From NCBI RefSeq assembly GCF_008831285.2, contig NC_045147.1, positions 1,204,001 to 1,268,000 of the forward strand: 64,000 nt of DNA. The letters are read 5' to 3'. Positions 45,103 to 55,707 of the stretch are shown one piece after another (positions within the stretch are counted from its first letter, which is position 1; each line of letters starts with the position of its first letter). The notes beneath the pieces are model-generated. The model worked only from the letters and a program-made list of their open reading frames with translations, did not search any database and was not told the DNA's origin. The translations under genes and the position numbers were made by a program. This DNA comes from Nymphaea colorata. Its lineage: Eukaryota > Streptophyta > Magnoliopsida > Nymphaeales > Nymphaeaceae.

Positions 45103-47192
45103 GTGTGTGTGTGTATGGCTGTTGAGAGTAAGAGGTCGGCATACACATTCGGGAGCCAAAAGTTGTAAAATAAGAAATATTATATAATTATTGAACAATA
45201 TTATTATAACCAGTGATGCAACAACTGCATCACAAAACGATTGAGCATTACTATTGACTTTGAGTAACTCAAATAGTGCAACATTGAATGTGCTTTTCCT
45301 TGCCGTGCTGAAACACATTCATGATTGGATGGAGCAGTTGGCCAATCCTACTTTTATATATATATATATATATGCGTACGCTTTTGAAAGCAGATATCCA
45401 ATATTATGTTTTATGTTACACGCAACTTATTAATCTATGGTTTCACATGAAACTCACAAGTATGTCATTCCCCACTTAAGCCAATTTATCTTTTGTTCAC
45501 TTATCACTAAAAGACAGCTACGCTTCGAGTTTATTTGGCCAATGGTAGCAATTTCATCAACAGCGAGAATTAATCCGTAACAGAAGTTCTTGGTGTCAAA
45601 CTTTCCAAATTCAGGCATCGAAACTCTTAAACCTCATCCTTGATGGAAGACCGCCCATTGAGACAGAGCCCTGAAGATTGATGTCTACGATGGTGGCTGT
45701 TCCTTTCATCTCTGATGGTATGGGTGGAGCCGTGGATTCAGAATTGTCACCTCTGATGCATCAATCCACCCTTCGTGTTCATGAACCTCAAATTCAACGC
45801 ATCAATTTTTCATTAGGATCCTTTACCCCCATCTTCGATCCAATTGAGTATGTCTACCTAGCAAAAATTTTATAAATGATGGGGGAATGATGTATGAACT
45901 ACAACATCACCAATCATGGACATGTTGGATGATGTGCCCATACCCAGTTATCTCACTTTCCTAGTTTTTTTTTTTTTTTTTCAGTTAAGTTAACAACCGC
46001 ATATGTCTTATCTTTTTCTCGTTCTCCTTCCGCTCTTATTTGACCTCCCTAAGTTAATTTGTGTCATGAAGATTTGCCTTGCCTTTTTTCTTTTCTTGAT
46101 GGTAGGGCTTGGTCTTTGCTGCAAAAAGGCAGTTTGGACTTTTCTCCAACTGTGTGTCTACATGAGGAAGTGTTGGATGAAGCTGGTTATATACACCAGC
46201 TTCCTGTATGTACTTTCATGCATCATTTTTTAGTATAAAAAAAAAACTATGATTTAACATAAAAATAAATTTTTTGTAGGAATAAAAATAAAATCCGTAA
46301 AAAAAAATGAAGATTCGATAAAGGTAAAATTTGTTAGTTCATATATGTATATCGTTATGACCAATATACTCCCTTAAGCAGTAAAAAAACATTTTCATTT
46401 ATTTGTCATGTTTATAGTGTTATTTCATCATTTCGTAAACATTATCTCATGCTTATGTTTAGTGTTATCTCATACATCCATCTATTATCTCATTATCTTA
46501 TAAATATTTTATTATCTCATAAACATTATCTCATACTTACTTATGTTTAGTGTTATCTCATGCATTCATGTATTATTATCTCATAATTTTTTGTTATCAC
46601 ATAAACACTATCACATATTTATGTTTGGCATTATCTCATACATTTGTCTGTTCCTTATCTCATTATTTTATAAATCTTTTGTTATATCATAAAGTAAATG
46701 TACATGTTGATAATAGAGCCCGCGTACGCTGAGGTGGCTTACGTAACTCAGTCTCAGTATTGGATCTTTTGTTTCCTAAGTGTTGTTCCTATATTATGTA
46801 AGTTTTATTTTCTTCTACTTCTTCTTATTCTCTGTGACCATATTTTTTTGGGTGTTCAAAAGAGGCAGGTTCACAATTTTTCTGTCTAATTCATCATGTC
46901 CCCCTTTGTATACATTTATTTATTCGAAGAGAAAAAAATATACAAGATTCTCTTTTGACAATGAAGGACTAAAGTAAAAAAGAAAATGGCTCTATTATGA
47001 TTTTGTGCAAGCTTGGAGCAGATGGTCACTGACTGCAGCAATGAGAACAAAACATATATAATCATTGTCAACTATAAAAGATATGAACCCTAGATTTACG
47101 TTCGTCAGCTTGCCTTCTTGCTTGGTTTTTGTTGACAGCCCGTAAGAAAGTCTTTTAAAATTACCTATTTGAAGGACTTGTGAGTGGAAAAA
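44331..47192. other. No recognised gene; microsatellites
   Basis: Contains (CT)n at about 45,053-45,100, a short (TA)n at 45,356-45,373 and AT-rich DNA with ATTATCTCAT words repeated loosely at 46,420-46,690. Two plus-strand stretches (44,400-44,930 and 45,680-45,875) look compositionally like coding DNA, but I cannot assign them and see no exon chain. Confidence 0.4.
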
Positions 47193-47200
47193 AGCACTAA

Positions 47201-47974
47201 TAGGGGTGAACAACGACCAAGCAACTCGAACACTAGCTCGAGCCAGCTTTTTTGTTCAAGAGCCGAGCTCGAGCTGAGCAGTGCGCTCGTCTATATTATC
47301 AAGTTGAATTTTGAGTTCCTTCAACCCAACTTGTGTAACTCGACTCGGCTCGATCAATGTTTTTCATTTGTTGATTTTATTTTTCAACCCATTGACTCTC
47401 TCTTCATTCAGTTTCTCCTTCAAGGCTCCAACTTCGTTGCAGCACTAGAGGGCGAACAACCCGTCTCCTCCAACTTCGCTGCTGCTCCAGGTACCCTGTA
47501 ACCTCTCTCAATGCTTTCGCCTCCCTCTACTCTCCCCTTCTCTCTCCCTCTCCAAGTCTTTCTCTCTCAATGTAAGCCTCACTCGAGCGAGGGTGAAGAA
47601 CCTGAGATCCATGGGACAAAGTCACAAAGCGGGGCCGAGGGAGGGTGGGCAGGTAGGGCCTTAGCGCCCCCCCCCCCCCCCTCTCAGATTTTAAAAGCTT
47701 TAGAAATTTGTATGTAAATCTAAAGAATTTTAGTTTAATATATGTTAAAATTTTGAAAATTTCCATTTCGGCTTCTATTAAAATTTTAAAACTATAGTTT
47801 GACCCTTGCGATGAAAAATTCCTGACTCTGCCCCTGGATCGAAGGGTCGAGCTTATTGAGCTAACTGAGTCGAGCTCGGGTCTTGTTGCACAGCTCAACT
47901 CGAGCTTAACTGATGGTTTTATGAGGCGAGCCGAGCTTGAGGTCCAGCTTGAGCTCGGCTCATGTTCACTCCTG
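47201..47974. mobile_element. hAT-like MITE, 774 bp, with 8-bp duplication
   Basis: The left end TAGGGGTGAACAACGACC and the right end inverse CAGGAGTGAACATGAGCC form a terminal repeat. The flanks AGCACTAA (47,193-47,200) and AGCACCAA (47,975-47,982) match at 7 of 8 positions, the target duplication length of hAT elements. Subterminal parts are packed with GAGCTCG/GCTCGAG words in both orientations. A second short element-like stretch (about 47,620-47,833, ending ACTCTGCCCCTG, with a poly-C run at about 47,667) is nested inside. No transposase. Confidence 0.8.
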
Positions 47975-48330
47975 AGCACCAACTGACTTGGATGAAAACT
48001 TTCAGTTGCAGGACACCTGAACTTTGAATGTCCCATCATGGTTAACACATTGTTTACATGCAAAATTTTTATGGGGAATCTTTGCGTGCAACTTTAGCAG
48101 GAAATAAAAGATGCTTGCTTATGTTTCAAAGACATATAGACAAAACTCCTCCTCATCCTATCGGTATGAGGATTGAGCATTTCTAACACTTTTACTAGGG
48201 TAATTAATTCAAGGTTTAAAAACTACTGTGCTTAATGCCTAAATGTTCTTAAATGTTATATTTTCATCCTAATAACAGGAGTGTGAATACATATGAGATT
48301 AAGTTCGAAATTGAATTAATTTGGAAAACA

Positions 48331-48475
48331 CCTACAACAAAAAGGGATATTCATGACCGTAGCCAAACTTTGGCTGGTAAACTCAAAAGCCATGGCTGAA
48401 TGCATCATCAGCCATGGTCTTCCTCATGATTGTTAACTAAAGCGACTGTGGCTACAACCCGGCTATAACCATTTG
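48331..48475 (+). mobile_element. CACTA-like 5' end remnant
   Basis: CACCTACAACAAAAAGGGAT followed by ATTCATGACCG closely resembles the CACTACAACAAAAAGGG start of plant CACTA elements with one altered position. Subterminal repeats of AGCCATGG/GGCTG follow. No matching 3' end was found. Confidence 0.4.
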
Positions 48476-48639
48476 ATATGATTTTGACTGTTCTTGTTGC
48501 ATCTATTACACATGGTCAACCTAAACTCCTGGCCATGATTTTGGTTGTGCTTGTTCCTTGCAACAACCACAACTACTTAAGCATTAGTCATGAGAAAAGC
48601 TATGATCAGCCTAACTATTATACCTTGTATGTGTTTGTC

Positions 48640-48642
<3 letters not shown>

Positions 48643-48719
<77 letters not shown>

Positions 48720-48779
48720 AGAGAGAGAGAGAGAGTTAACACAAAAATAAGTAATGTATTATAGAAAATTTTCTTGTCT

Positions 48780-48819
<40 letters not shown>

Positions 48820-48872
48820 AGAGAGAGAGAGAGTTAACACAAAAATAAGTAATGTATTATAGAAAATTTTCA
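48643..48872. repeat. Duplicated (AT)n-GAGA block
   Basis: A long (AT)n run (about 48,643-48,716) plus GAAAGAGAGAGAGAGA, then GTTAACACAAAAATAAGTAA and TGTATTATAGAAAATTTTC, is followed at about 48,783 by a second (AT)n run and the same right-hand text. The unique part is identical in both copies, so the block duplicated recently, probably through slippage at the (AT)n tract. Confidence 0.85.
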
Positions 48873-49716
48873 TAAGAATATTTAAAAAGAAGAGTCCTTT
48901 GAGCACTTCTTCTTTTATCTTATCAAATATCTCCACCAGCCATTTCTTATAGGTATAGAGAAAAAAATGAATAAAAAACAGGTTCTTATATATCTAAAAA
49001 ATTATTTGGTGCAATAATTGCCATTAAAAACCCATTAAGCAAGATCAATACACAACAAGCTCAATGCACACATGCCATTAAAAGGAATAAAAGATTGTTT
49101 ATTCTAGACAAAAAGAATGTTTAAAGCCGAACAACCAAATATGTAGTGCGAAATTCTATCTAATGTGCTAAAAGGTTTGACTTCGGTATCTTCCTTTTTT
49201 GTTTACGGCATTTTTTATATTCTTAAAATCAGTTTTGTCATTTAAAAAATAATATATTTTGCACTTTTCTTGTTCTTTCATAATTTTTTATATTCTTAAA
49301 CTTTTATATTATTATGTCCTGTTCACATATGGATAGTTTGTTAGTAGGGTTGACATCATGGATCTAGAGGTACCCAGCATTCACTTCGACTTGGGCCCAG
49401 GTCTTAAAATTGGGCATCAAGGTGGGCCCATAAGTTGTCAAGTCAGTTTGATAAATTTTTTCAATATTGTATTTAACTATATATATATATATATAATTAT
49501 ATTTATACATTAAATTATATTAAAAATGTATATTTTATTTTATTAGGCCTTGAGCTCGAGTTGACCGAGCTCAAGCGTGACATTTTATCGGCCAGCCCGA
49601 CCAAATACACACACGTCTTTGAAAGGAACGATGGCCCGCCCTTATCAGATTCAGGTTCCCCGTTTCAAGTCTCAATAGTTATTTTACTCCTTCAACTTGG
49701 TTACAAGTTCCCCTGT
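48873..49716. other. 3' flank of the MYB gene
   Basis: AT-rich. At about 49,370-49,600 GC-rich words (TTGGGCCCAGG, GGTGGGCCC, GGCCTTGAGCTCGAG, GGCCAGCCCGACC) surround an AT-rich centre, the look of the dispersed hAT-like MITE family also seen at 53.4 and 59.5 kb. Confidence 0.45.
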
Positions 49717-52264
49717 TCAGATCCAACCAATATTCTCCGAGTCCAAGAAACCACGTAGAGATTCGATGTCTGAATCCATACCAGGTGGGACATTGAAGGC
49801 ATCACCCATCAAATACTCCTCTACCAGCGCCTTTTCGAAAAGGAAGGCCGTATCATCGTTGTTATTCTCCAAGTCAGTGACCATTATTTCTCCATCAAAC
49901 CTCAACAAATCTGAGTTCTCCGGGGCCGAGGCACCGCCGATGAGATCGAGATAAGCATCCGTCGGAGCGTCCTCCGACCCGGCCCTGGGCACTTCCTGAG
50001 AAGCCAGGTTGTCTGGAGTCGGTCTAGGCCTTTCCCCGTGTTCTTCCTGTTCCTCTTCTTCTCTGGCTTTGGAACCGGCAGCAGCGGTTCCTGCGGGATT
50101 ATTATCGAGCGGCGGGCTCATGTTGCCCGCGGGCTTCTCGGCCGCCATCCGAGCCTTCGCCCTGCTCTTTGGCCGCTTGCCCGCAGATTTTTTGGCCTTG
50201 GTGCCGGGACTGGCTCGCTTCTTCTTGGTGGGCGATGATGAAGAAGAAGGTGCGTGCCTTTGCTGCAGCTTCTTGACCAAGTTGGTGTTCCAGTAGTTCT
50301 TTATTTCATTGTCTGTTCGCCCTGGCAGGCGTCCTGCTATCAGAGACCATCTGCAGCATAGACCATAAGGCCAATGTTATCTTGATCAGAACTGTACTTC
50401 TTGCCAATAGCAATTTAGTACTTCCAAATTGTGAAGGCAATCTGCTTTTAGAGCTATGAAAAAGTAAATAAAAAATGGTGGCCCGTTCATGGCCAGACCT
50501 CACATTTTCCAATACTAAATTTTTATTGTTCAAGAAGAGACAGAAATGGACCGTCTAGAAACGACTTGGCCGCATCGCATGAGCCAAACGAGAGAGAGAG
50601 AGAGAGAGAGTGCTGCAAATGTTAGGCAGCTTTTTCAAATCACTCATGTTAAAGAAGTGTACTATAAATACATATAAGATAGCAGTTTGTTCTGCTGAAA
50701 GGAAAATAGAAGAGGAAAGTGAAACAAATACCAAACAAAATTTTATGAGACAAAGGAGGAAGCACCCACATTGGAGCCTATAACTCACGTGTGCAGTTTC
50801 TTCTATCTGAGAATGATAAAAAAAACGAAAAAGAAGAAGAAAACGCATCGTTTGTCTGCAGAAATTTCCACGACTATTTCCCATTTCAAGATGTAAAATT
50901 AACCTGTTTCCAAGAAGCTTGTGCATCCTGATGATAAGCTCCTCCTCGTCCTCCGAAATGTTTCCCCTCTTGATATCAGGTCTCAAATAATTCAACCACC
51001 TAAGCCTACAGCTCTTCCCGCACCTGTTGAGTCCTGCATGATATATATGAGCATGATAAGATCTCCTTTCTTCTATTACTTCTTAAGAGTTCTGCAGTTT
51101 TGGTTTTTCTGAGGAAATATATTCACATCGAACATGCATTTCCGACGCGCACCAGAATACAGGAATCCCTGGATAAATTAGTCATAGTCGATTTCTTATT
51201 CTTAACCTTTAAACCAAAACGTCTTAAGTAAAGAATTTTTTTCTCTTAAAAGACTACAGCCGTCTTTTTTTTTTCTTTTTTGTAATTATAGGAAATTTTG
51301 CATATAAATCAGATTTGGGTACTCATATGCCAATTATTTCTGGAGAAACCCACATAAGTTGATCATTTAAGAGGCCCGCTTTGATTGGAGTAACGTGCAA
51401 GTATGGTTGTGGTAGATTTTTATAACTGCTCAAGCATATACTAGAAAATTGAGTCAATATAGTGAGAGGACATTTCCTTCCATGGACTTTCTTCACTCGA
51501 CTCTAAGCATGGAAAGTTATGCAGTGGGAAGGCAAGTTTTCAGCTAGCTACTTCTTCATCGTGTGTTAGACTGTCCATAATCCACTGAGGATAGCTTTTA
51601 CATGGAAACAAAAGCTATGTAGACAATGAAATGTGGTTGAGGTAAAAGTGAGCCAGAATTTAGAGTCAGGCAGGTAGAATGCATCTAGACTCATGTGGGT
51701 CACCCACTCCCCCAATTAAGGTGTCGAATTTCTGTCTGCTTCCATGTGGGCTATGGGTGGTTTGATTCTCCGGTAGGGCTTTGCACAAAACACGTACTCC
51801 CCAAGTGAATCGTGGGGGCCTTTACTCCTCGAGACATGGCTTGTCTTTCGTGGGGAAAAAATGTCCTACAAGCAAGGTCAGAGCTCAAGGGAGGCCGCAT
51901 GGGCCTGACCTCACCTTAATTTAAAAAAAATAAAGTCATATGTAAAATTTAAAAAAAAAATTATTTGTTATTAAAAAAAACATATGAAATTATACGGTTG
52001 GAAACGTGAAAAAGATTAGACAAAGATAAGAAGTAATGTAGTGATTACAGCACCACCTCTCTCTCTCTCTCTCTCTCTCTGGGAAGTAGTGAGAATGCAA
52101 GCATTATACAGTGAGGAGAGAAAGACTGAACCTGCTTTCTTAGGGAGAACTCTCCATCTGCCTTCACCGTGTGCCAGCACGTAATCGGTGAGGATCTTGT
52201 CCTCCTCAGCAGTCCAAGCTCCTCTGTTGAGGCCTTCCCTTATGCAGCACGGGCACCTCCCCAT
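49717..52264 (-). CDS. MYB: R2R3-MYB transcription factor, TT2/C1-like (subgroup 5)
   Basis: Three minus-strand exons, 52,264-52,132 (133 bp), 51,033-50,904 (130 bp) and 50,350-49,717 (634 bp), join in frame to 298 aa. All junctions are GT-AG, and 133 and 130 bp are the standard plant R2R3-MYB exon sizes. R2 Trp residues are 17, 37 and 57; R3 has Ile70, Trp89 and Trp108. The bHLH-interaction motif [DE]Lx2[RK]x3Lx6Lx3R fits exactly: E76, L77, R80, L84, L91, R95. The start [18 protein letters not shown] and [13 protein letters not shown] (DNEI, not ANDV) point to the TT2/C1 group, which controls proanthocyanidin or anthocyanin genes with bHLH and WD40 partners in the nucleus. The C-terminus has a Lys/Ser/Pro-rich part, an acidic Glu run (about residues 183-190) and ends in GWI. 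I see no lesion. The exact target pathway is inferred. Confidence 0.92.
50351..50903 (-). other. MYB intron 2 (553 bp)
   Basis: Donor G|GTTAAT at 50,903 and acceptor CTGCAG ending at 50,351. Contains a (GA)n run at about 50,590-50,612. No separate gene. Confidence 0.9.
51034..52131 (-). other. MYB intron 1 (1,098 bp)
   Basis: Donor CAG|GTTCAG at 52,131 and acceptor CATGCAG ending at 51,034. Holds a (CT)n run at about 52,059-52,080. At about 51,880-51,990 it has a stretch with GGGAGGCCGCATGGGCCTGAC then AT-rich DNA, which resembles the start of the short hAT-like family seen at 55.5 kb. Confidence 0.85.
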
Positions 52265-52332
52265 CGCAACTCTATGGCTGCCCTCCCTCCCTCCCTCTCT
52301 CTCTCTGATTGGTCTTAAGGTAGGTCGGTAGG

Positions 52333-52341
52333 CTTTTAATA
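52333..52341 (-). promoter_or_regulatory. Probable TATA box of the MYB gene
   Basis: The minus strand reads CCTATTAAAAGCC about 70-77 bp before the ATG, with a CT/GA-rich leader (plus strand CCCTCCCTCCCTCTCTCTCT) between. Position and sequence suit a plant TATA box. Confidence 0.5.
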
Positions 52342-55300
52342 GGCAAAGCAAGAACGCCCCTCCGTATGAAGGAGGGCCCGCCATGCTGTGGGGCTGCTAA
52401 GCTAAATCACCCATCTCGGCATCTTCCCCTCGGAGTCTTTGGTCTCTTGCTGACTGCAAGGTGGAGCTTACAAAAAATCCACGAGATTCCGCAAATTTGC
52501 ACCACCTGCCCCCTTCCAAGATAAAATAATATCCCTCCATTATGCAATACTTATAAACCGCATAACAGCTGTTTCCACATTTGTAATAAGCCCGACAAAA
52601 GCCTTGATGTTTTATTTAGTATCGCATGGTCAGGGTCACTGTTTAGCTAATAACATTAACAAAGCAAACTACAAGCAGTCGCGGAGCCAACATTTTTTTT
52701 TAAAGGAGTGAATAAATTTTTTTTTAAAGGAGAATTCAGTCAAGGGTTTATATGTTTTCATATTTGAAGAGATATTTATATGTATAACAAAGTAAATAGT
52801 AAATAATTTTAACGTAAAAATAAAATAAAATTGAAAAGCTTAACCATTGAATATAGACAGAGGATTTGTTTGTTTAGGAAGGGGGCAACATGGTTAGGGT
52901 TACGGAGGGGTTAAGCCCAATATGGGCATCATCTCAAGTTAGCCACCAACCTAACTCATTAGCGAGATGGACACACGTTAGCTCGGCTGTCGTGCTACTT
53001 ACCATGTGCTACGCTCTATCTCTGGCCAGAATTGTCACGTCAAAAACCTGCAAGTCTATAAAAAAATAATAAATGATAATAATAATAATGTGTACCTGTG
53101 TTTGCCAACAATAGCGACCCTCACTTTTTGAAGTAAACCAATCATCTTTAACCAATAATAAATGGTTAACAAAAAACCAAAAAATATACTCATTAAAGCG
53201 GCCTGGTTAGGTAGCTGAGCCAAAATCATCATTTACTTTATATATGTCTATATCATTTGCATATTTATTATTTTAAATTTAAATAACAAATCTTTTGACC
53301 TATCACAAAACACCATCTAATGCAATAATATAATATATTAAACAGTATGTTTAATCATGCTGAGCTAAAGCAATGGATCGAATGGCCATAAAATGAATGG
53401 AGTTCAAGATAGCTAGCAAACCTGGCCATCGGGCTGGCCAATGTCTGAAACCTGAGCCCGGGTTCGGCACGAGCCTGGACCCAACCCAGTTATATTTAAA
53501 AAAAATATTTTTTTAAATCTAAATTATTTTTTAATATAAAATATATTTTTAATAATAAAATATATATTATTAATAAAATAAAAATTATAATTAAAATTTA
53601 TCGAGTTGAATCATGCCCTGCCCTTGTCGAGCTGACCCAAGCCAGTTTTTTTTGGGCCCTAGCCCGGGCTAGATGAAGCCAAGTACTGATGTTTAGGTGT
53701 AGCAGCTAAAAAATAAAAAAGAGTTCTACGTTTGTTTATTTCGTTGGCTTAATTTTTCAACTTTAACGCGAAAGGAAATATTATATATATATATATTGAA
53801 ATTCACTTAGTCTTTAAATTTTGATAAGTTGAAAACAACATGAAACTTGATTGTGAATCCTTATAGCATTAATAGATTTGCTGCTTGCGATTTGTGGTTG
53901 TCAGTCCCATTCAATCGAATTTTACCATCTTACTCGAAATCCAACTTCACTGATAAACAGTAATGAAGGCTCAAAATCTATTGTTTTTTAAAACTATAAA
54001 AAATCAAAGGAGTCATAAAATTCAATTTGTAAGTTGAGTTTGAGTGTCTTTCCCCATCAGATTTCGAAAAAACCTAGCAGAGTGCAACCAGGCGGCCAAA
54101 CCAACGTAAGCGTGTGAATGTGTGAATTTCATTCAAAACGCAAACCATATTAATGGCAATTTACCACGCCAGTTAAGGGGCAGCAGAAACTTAAACCCGT
54201 CAACGTCCACTGCTTGAGAAGGACGGCGAGGAAGAGGCGTTGCAATTAATATATTCAGAAACTTAAATACCGTTGGCGAACCGGTATGACCGGAGAGAAT
54301 CTTTTGCTCACAAGTAACTCTTTGTTAATTCGATTGTCATATCAACCTAGTGGTTTAACACCAATAACAATTATTAACGCATAAAAGTTCTTGAAGAGGA
54401 GCAGTGGAATTATGCAGCACGGCAAGTCATATTAAAGGAAGGAGTTCGACGTTTGAATCTTGTGGTTTTTTGTTATGCTCTGATGAGTTATGCTTCTTAG
54501 CTGCAAACAATAATATCTGAGTTGAATGATGTATGATAGTTCCACACAAACCTAAAAGCAAGCAACGACTTTACTTTGAAGGTATGGCCTTGTGAATTTT
54601 ATGTTATGGCAGTTCATCATAAAAAAAAATATTAAAAAAATTAATATATGTTAATATGACTTATAAGCATTGTAAGGTTTTTGATTCATGGCCACTCGCC
54701 ATATAAATATTTTTGACATCGTTAATAAAATCTGTAATTACATTTCCTTTTGAAAAGTGTGCCCTTCTTTTGATACTAGCAAGTTGAAACTTGAAAGTAC
54801 AAACGACTAGGAGAAAATATTTTTTGACTCCTCAAGCGACTAACATTTGTAAGTAAATCGAAAATATAAATAATGATGGATTCCATAAGCCAATGATTGT
54901 GATCACATAATCAATTTAAAAAATGGAAAACTGAAACGTGAAAATTTGTAAAGTTAAAAGTGCCCGCACCCAAATGCCCATTGAAATTGCTTCATTCATT
55001 GGGACTCTAAAACTTTAGTTAATGAATTGTTCCTTCAAATTTTAGTGATAAAACCCACCACAAGTTGAGAGAGTTCATCAAATTTTGCGGTTGCAAACTC
55101 CCAAGTCTGGCATTTCCCTGTCGCGCCATGCATGATTTGAAGGAATGACCCGCCCTTTACCAGCCACTAGCCCAACCAGCTACTGCCGTTTGCCAGCCAC
55201 TAGCCCAACTAGCTTTGATAAAGCCCCTGGGTGCTTTAATTTAATAATTAAACACTAAAATTAAAATGCATGTTTGTGGTGGACAATCCAAGTCCCCTTG

Positions 55301-55524
55301 TTTGGCTTGTTCTTGGTCAGATGTCTACAAGAAGAAGTTGAAGCAAAGCAGGAGCATCTTTTCCTCTCCTTGTTCCTCCACAACAATTGATAATCATGAG
55401 AATTGTCATTCACCTCAATCTATCAAAATGTTAAAAATAATTTGATGTCGAAGTTTGACCATCACTTGGGAGTATGCATCTCATCTCAACCCCTTTAACA
55501 TTTGTATGTACAATTGCACCCACT
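52342..55524. other. Upstream DNA of the MYB gene; degenerate MITEs
   Basis: The MYB promoter would lie in the first part. At about 53,425-53,700 GC-rich ends (GGCCATCGGGCTGGCC, GAGCCCGGG and GGGCCCTAGCCCGGGC) surround a long AT-rich centre, the degenerate form of the hAT-like family at 59.5 kb. About 52,675-52,735 has GTCGCGGAGCCAAC near poly-T runs, an end of the CAGGGGCGAAGCC family. No gene recognised. Confidence 0.45.
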
Positions 55525-55707
55525 CAAGGGTGGAGCCGAGGGGGGCCGCATGGACCCTCGCTCCATCTCAAAAATTTTTTAAATTTACATGTAAATTTTA
55601 GAAAATTATGCGATATAAAAATTTTAAAAAATGATATTTTGGGTCATGTCAAAATTTAGAAACTTTAATTCGAGCCCCCTCATGTAGAATTTCTGGCTTC
55701 GCCCCTG
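55525..55707. mobile_element. 183-bp hAT-like MITE, perfect 8-bp duplication
   Basis: The left end CAAGGGTGGAGCC and the right end inverse CAGGGGCGAAGCC form a 13-bp terminal repeat with two mismatches. CACCCACT occurs on both sides (55,517-55,524 and 55,708-55,715), a perfect 8-bp target duplication. The interior is AT-rich (AAATTTTAGAAAATT, CAAAATTTAGAAACTTTAAT). Relatives with the same interior lie at about 47.6 and 56.5 kb. Confidence 0.88.

Noticed and set aside
44992-45318. A 108-codon minus-strand ORF
   Set aside because: Runs through (CT)n and (GT)n tracts; no recognisable domain.
48478-48936. ORFs with long Ile-Tyr runs
   Set aside because: Translation of (AT)n microsatellites.
50009-50296. 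A 95-codon plus-strand ORF
   Set aside because: Antisense shadow of MYB exon 3, whose GC-rich composition keeps other frames open.
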